Source: Lewinellaceae bacterium
GTDB taxonomy: Bacteria; Bacteroidota; Bacteroidia; Chitinophagales; Saprospiraceae
Direction: 5' to 3'
DNA: 17,114 nt
Assembly (NCBI GenBank): GCA_020636445.1
Contig: JACJXV010000055.1
Location: forward strand, 1 to 17,114
The position numbers and the translations under genes were made by a program. Position 1 is the first letter of the stretch. The number at the start of each line of letters is the position of its first letter. The notes beneath the pieces were generated by a model. That model searched no databases, had not been told where the DNA came from, and worked only from the letters and a program-made list of their open reading frames with translations. This document shows positions 13,280 through 17,114 of the stretch, in pieces.

Positions 13280-16200
13280 ATGAACATGCAAATCTCTCGC
13301 CCCTACTTGTTAAATGCCCGCCTGCTTCTTGTCTCCTTGCTGGCGGCGTTCAGCCTCTTTACCTGTAAACGCCAATCCGGTGATTTGCACACCCTTACTG
13401 AAGTCAATCCCTTTGTTTACGGATATACTTCCGGGGTCATCTCCCGAACCCAACCAATCAAAGTGCGCTTCGCACAAGAAGTTGTCGCTGCCGACGCCGT
13501 GGGAGAAACCCTGAAAAAAAATCCCCTGACATTTAGCCCGGCCATTACCGGCTTAGCTATCTGGGAGGATGAACGAACCCTTCGCTTTGATCCTCAGGAG
13601 CCGCTTCCTTCGGCAACTACCTATGAGGCCACCTTGCAGGTGAGCCAGGTCATTTCGGAGGCAAAAAAAGAAAATGCCAGTTTCCGGTTTGCCTTTCGCA
13701 CCCGTGAGCAGTTTTTCCAGGTCGACATTGCCGGCCTTCAGGCTACGGACCTCAAAAATCCAGCTAAACAGGAATTGCGCGGAACGCTCTATGCTGCGGA
13801 TGTAGCCGATCCCGCCGCCGTCGAAAAGGTTCTCGCCGTCACCCAAGGTGGTCAGGCATTAGCGGTGAACTGGGAACATTCGGCCGACCAGTTGGTACAT
13901 ACGTTTGTGATCCCGGCCGTTAACAGGGGAAAAGGTGATTCAGAAGTTGCCGTCAACTGGACGGGCAAGCCCCTGGGAGTCAGCATCAATGAATCCCGGA
14001 AAGTAAAAGTAACGGCCCTGGGAAAATTCCTGGTTACCGATGTCCGCACCCAAAGTGGTGACGAGCAATACTTTGTCGTCCGGTTTTCTGATCCGCTCAA
14101 ACAGGATCAAAATCTCGATGGCCTGATTACCCTGAAGGATTTTCCGGGTACTTTCCGGTACCTCATCGAGGATAATACGGTACGCGTTTACCCTGGCCAG
14201 GTTCTCAGTGGCTCCTATACATTGAATGTCAATCAGGGTATCCGTAACAGTCAGGACAAACGGCTGGACAGCCCGGCAAGTTGGGATCTAACCATCGAAT
14301 CAGCTAAGCCGCAGGTGAAATTAGTTGGCAATGGCGTTATTCTTCCCAATTCCAACGGATTACACTTTCCGTTTGAGGCAGTTGGTTTGAAAGCAGTGGA
14401 TGTTGAGGTATTCAAGATTTATCACAATAACGTACTGCAGTTTTTACAAGACAACAACCTCGATGGTGACTACGAACTCTACAAAGTAGGCCGCATAGTT
14501 ATGCAGCGTACGGTAGAGCTCCAGCAGTTAAGCCCGGGCGCCAATAGCAGTAAGCTCAGTCGCTACGCCCTTGACCTCAGCAAACTCATTGCCGCCGACG
14601 AAGAGGCGATTTACCAGGTCCGCATTGGGTTCCGTCCGGAATACGCCAGCCTGGGATGCCAGTTAGGCAAAACAACCAGTGTACTTGCCACCGATGAAGA
14701 CCCCTACTTTGTCGATGACCAGGGCAAACAACGCAGCATTATGGATCATTGGTATGGGGCCAATGGCTGGTCGGATGAATACGACTGGGAACGGCGTGAT
14801 GATCCCTGTGCAGGCGAATATTACAACTCCGAGCGCTTTACCCAGCGCAATGTCCTTTCGTCCAATCTGGGGCTCATTGCCAAGAGCGGCAGTGATGGAA
14901 AAGTTTGGGTGGTTGTTACCGACTTACGGACGACGGCTCCCATTGGCGGAGCTACCCTGGCTGTTTATGATTACCAACAGCAACTCATCGGCGAAGGCAC
15001 CAGCAACGGTGATGGCATTGCCACCATTGACATCCGGGATGCCGAACCTTTTGTGGTAGTAGCCAGCCAGGGCAAGCAGAAAGGATATCTGCGGATTCTT
15101 GATGGAGACGCACTCAATATCAGCCGCTTTGATGTAAGTGGCGCTACCGCCCAGGGCGGATTAAAGGGTATGCTATTTGGTGAACGTGGCGTTTGGCGGC
15201 CCGGCGATAGTGTCTATCTCAACTTTATCGTCGACGATCGCACCAAAAAATTACCGGAAAGCTATCCGATCACCCTTGAAATCTATAATGCCCGGGGGCA
15301 ACTACATGAACGGCGGGTCAGTGCCCGTCAGGTAGGGGGCATTTACCCCCTGGCTTTTGCCACCAAAGCCGACGACCCTACCGGCAATTGGCGGGCTAAA
15401 GTCAAAGCTGGCGGCGCAGTCTTCGAAAAAGTACTGAAGATCGAAACCGTCAAACCTAACCGGTTGAAAATCGACCTTGATTTTGGTGCGCCGATGCTGA
15501 GCAGTGCCAATGAACCTCAGCGGGGTCAGCTCCACGCCGACTGGCTCCACGGAGCACCCGGCAGTGGCCTGAAAGCCGTAGTGGAAGCCCAATTACAGGA
15601 AGCCCCTACCCGCTTTGCCAAATACAGTAGTTTTGTTTTTACGGATCCTGCCCGTTCGCTGGTCGCCAGTGAGCCACGTACAATTTTTGAAGGGTCTTTG
15701 GATCAGGCCGGCAATGCCAAAATAAACGCTAACCTGCTCAATAACAACCAGGTATCTGGAATGCTAAATACGGTATTCCGGACTCGCGTATTCGAACCCG
15801 GAGGGGATTTCAGCACCGATAACCAGGTGATTCCCTACTCTCCATTCAAGGCGTATGCTGGCGTAGAAGTTCCAAAAAACAAATATGGCGAACCCCGCAT
15901 TGAAGTCGGCCAGGATGGGGTACTGCGGGTAGTCGTAGTCGACGAACAGGGCAAACCCCTGGCAGGTCGCCGCATCAGTTTGGGGCTCTACCGCGTTCAG
16001 TGGCGCTGGTGGTGGGATGAAGGCACGGATTACGTCGCCAACTACAACACCACTACTCACCTCAATGCACAATTGCGCCAGGATCTGGTTACCAATGACC
16101 GGGGAGAAGCGACCTGGAAAGTTAAGCCCGACCAATGGGGGCGCTACCTGGTCCGCGTTTGTGATACCGACGGTGGACACTGTTCAGGCAGTTACTTGTA

Positions 16201-17114
16201 TGCTGGTTATCCCTGGTACGGAGAAGACGGCGATGCATCCCAACGCGAAGTGGCGGCCATGCTGAGCTTCCAAACCGATAAAGAGCAATACCGGGTCGGC
16301 GAGACCGCAACCCTTACCATTCCAACCGGTAAAGCTGGGCGGGCCCTGGTTTCCCTGGAAAATGGCAGTGGCGTACTGCAAACGTTCTGGACAGAAGCTA
16401 AAGATGGCGAGAATAAGATCGCTATCAAGCTAACCGAGGCCATGGCACCAACCGTATACGCACATGTGACCCTTATTCAGCCCCATGCTCAGGTGCAAAA
16501 TGACCTGCCGATACGGCTCTATGGCATTATTCCCATTCAGGTCGAAAACGCGAATACGAAGCTTGAACCTGTGGTAAGTTTACCCACAGAATTACGGCCC
16601 GAACAAACTGTGACAGTCCAGGTAAGTGAAAAGGGAGGTAAGGCAATGGCCTACACCCTGGCCCTGGTCGATGAAGGTCTGCTGGGATTAACCCGGTATA
16701 AAACACCCAATCCGCACGACCAATTCTACGCACGGGAGGCCCTGGGCGTGCATACCTGGGATATTTACGACAAAGTGCTGGGCGCCTATGGCGCCGAACT
16801 GGAACGCATCCTTACCGTTGGTGGCGATGCTATTGATCCGGGGGCGCTTAATAACACGGCGAATCGCTTTGAGCCCGTAGTGATTCACCTGGGTCCCTTT
16901 GCCTTGAAAAAAGGCGGTAAAGCTACCCACCAGATTAAAATACCGAATTACGTTGGCGCCCTACGCGTGATGGTGGTTGCCGCCCAGGATGGTGCTTACG
17001 GGGCTGCCGAAAAGAGTGTTCCCGTACGCAATCCGTTGATGGTATTAGCTACAGCACCGCGCGTATTGACACCTGGCGATCAGTTTGACCTGCCGGTGAA
17101 TATTTTTGTTAGTG
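13280..17114 (+). CDS. Bacterial alpha-2-macroglobulin family lipoprotein, C-terminus cut by window edge
   Basis: 1278 codons from ATG 13280 to the right edge without a stop. The N-terminus is a basic-hydrophobic signal ending in LFTC with Cys29, a loose lipobox, so a lipid-anchored envelope protein is likely; another ATG two codons in (13286) is possible. Successive beta-rich macroglobulin-like domains follow. GVWRPGD near residue 637 is the MG2-type signature. The bait-region-containing domain runs to about 1126, then LALVDEGLLGLTRYK and the VRNPLMVLATAPRVLTPGDQF stretch typical of the domain before the thioester region. Family role: trapping of proteases by covalent or physical entrapment in the periplasm, often alongside penicillin-binding protein 1C. 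The thioester CxEQ motif and the downstream neighbour would lie beyond the window, so which subclass this belongs to is undecided. Confidence 0.92.
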   Translation, partial: MNMQISRPYLLNARLLLVSLLAAFSLFTCKRQSGDLHTLTEVNPFVYGYTSGVISRTQPIKVRFAQEVVAADAVGETLKKNPLTFSPAITGLAIWEDERTLRFDPQEPLPSATTYEATLQVSQVISEAKKENASFRFAFRTREQFFQVDIAGLQATDLKNPAKQELRGTLYAADVADPAAVEKVLAVTQGGQALAVNWEHSADQLVHTFVIPAVNRGKGDSEVAVNWTGKPLGVSINESRKVKVTALGKFLVTDVRTQSGDEQYFVVRFSDPLKQDQNLDGLITLKDFPGTFRYLIEDNTVRVYPGQVLSGSYTLNVNQGIRNSQDKRLDSPASWDLTIESAKPQVKLVGNGVILPNSNGLHFPFEAVGLKAVDVEVFKIYHNNVLQFLQDNNLDGDYELYKVGRIVMQRTVELQQLSPGANSSKLSRYALDLSKLIAADEEAIYQVRIGFRPEYASLGCQLGKTTSVLATDEDPYFVDDQGKQRSIMDHWYGANGWSDEYDWERRDDPCAGEYYNSERFTQRNVLSSNLGLIAKSGSDGKVWVVVTDLRTTAPIGGATLAVYDYQQQLIGEGTSNGDGIATIDIRDAEPFVVVASQGKQKGYLRILDGDALNISRFDVSGATAQGGLKGMLFGERGVWRPGDSVYLNFIVDDRTKKLPESYPITLEIYNARGQLHERRVSARQVGGIYPLAFATKADDPTGNWRAKVKAGGAVFEKVLKIETVKPNRLKIDLDFGAPMLSSANEPQRGQLHADWLHGAPGSGLKAVVEAQLQEAPTRFAKYSSFVFTDPARSLVASEPRTIFEGSLDQAGNAKINANLLNNNQVSGMLNTVFRTRVFEPGGDFSTDNQVIPYSPFKAYAGVEVPKNKYGEPRIEVGQDGVLRVVVVDEQGKPLAGRRISLGLYRVQWRWWWDEGTDYVANYNTTTHLNAQLRQDLVTNDRGEATWKVKPDQWGRYLVRVCDTDGGHCSGSYLYAGYPWYGEDGDASQREVAAMLSFQTDKEQYRVGETATLTIPTGKAGRALVSLENGSGVLQTFWTEAKDGENKIAIKLTEAMAPTVYAHVTLIQPHAQVQNDLPIRLYGIIPIQVENANTKLEPVVSLPTELRPEQTVTVQVSEKGGKAMAYTLALVDEGLLGLTRYKTPNPHDQFYAREALGVHTWDIYDKVLGAYGAELERILTVGGDAIDPGALNNTANRFEPVVIHLGPFALKKGGKATHQIKIPNYVGALRVMVVAAQDGAYGAAEKSVPVRNPLMVLATAPRVLTPGDQFDLPVNIFVS

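Overview
The window looks like Bacteroidota chromosome, probably of a Saprospiraceae/Lewinellaceae type. The reasons are a PorV/PorQ-family (type IX secretion-related) outer-membrane protein, a secreted WD40-caspase fusion, a large lipoprotein-like bacterial alpha-2-macroglobulin, weak ribosome binding sites, and intergenic DNA full of short phased repeats. Lineage is inferred from gene content only; there is no rRNA or tRNA gene in the window.

Left part (1-6641, all minus strand): a WD40-caspase gene running off the left edge, a class I SAM methyltransferase, a secreted M20 amidohydrolase of the AbgB type, and a two-TM coiled-coil membrane protein. The amidohydrolase gene is bracketed on both sides by arrays of 9-bp repeats and short hairpins. 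The hairpins share a GA-GC-loop-GC-GA core but have different, compensated outer stems.

Middle (6752-8019): a 1154-bp ISAs1-family insertion sequence with 18/19 matching terminal inverted repeats and a 9-bp target duplication. It sits at the edge of a 7-bp-phased repeat array.

Right part: a tight plus-strand cluster of arginine deiminase, YbgC/FadM-like thioesterase, YihY/BrkB membrane protein and PorV-like protein (8072-11915, gaps of 6, 3 and 31 bp). Next comes a 619-bp gene-poor spacer with a heptad array, a short repeated coding-like stretch and a GC-rich hairpin cluster. A LON-N-domain protein (minus) is then divergent from the alpha-2-macroglobulin gene, which runs off the right edge.

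No complete new defence or biosynthetic system is evident. The least explained items are the compensated hairpin family around the amidohydrolase gene, the two-TM coiled-coil protein, and the structured spacer near 12250-12345. The two edge genes (caspase and macroglobulin) were translated by hand because neither reaches a stop inside the window.
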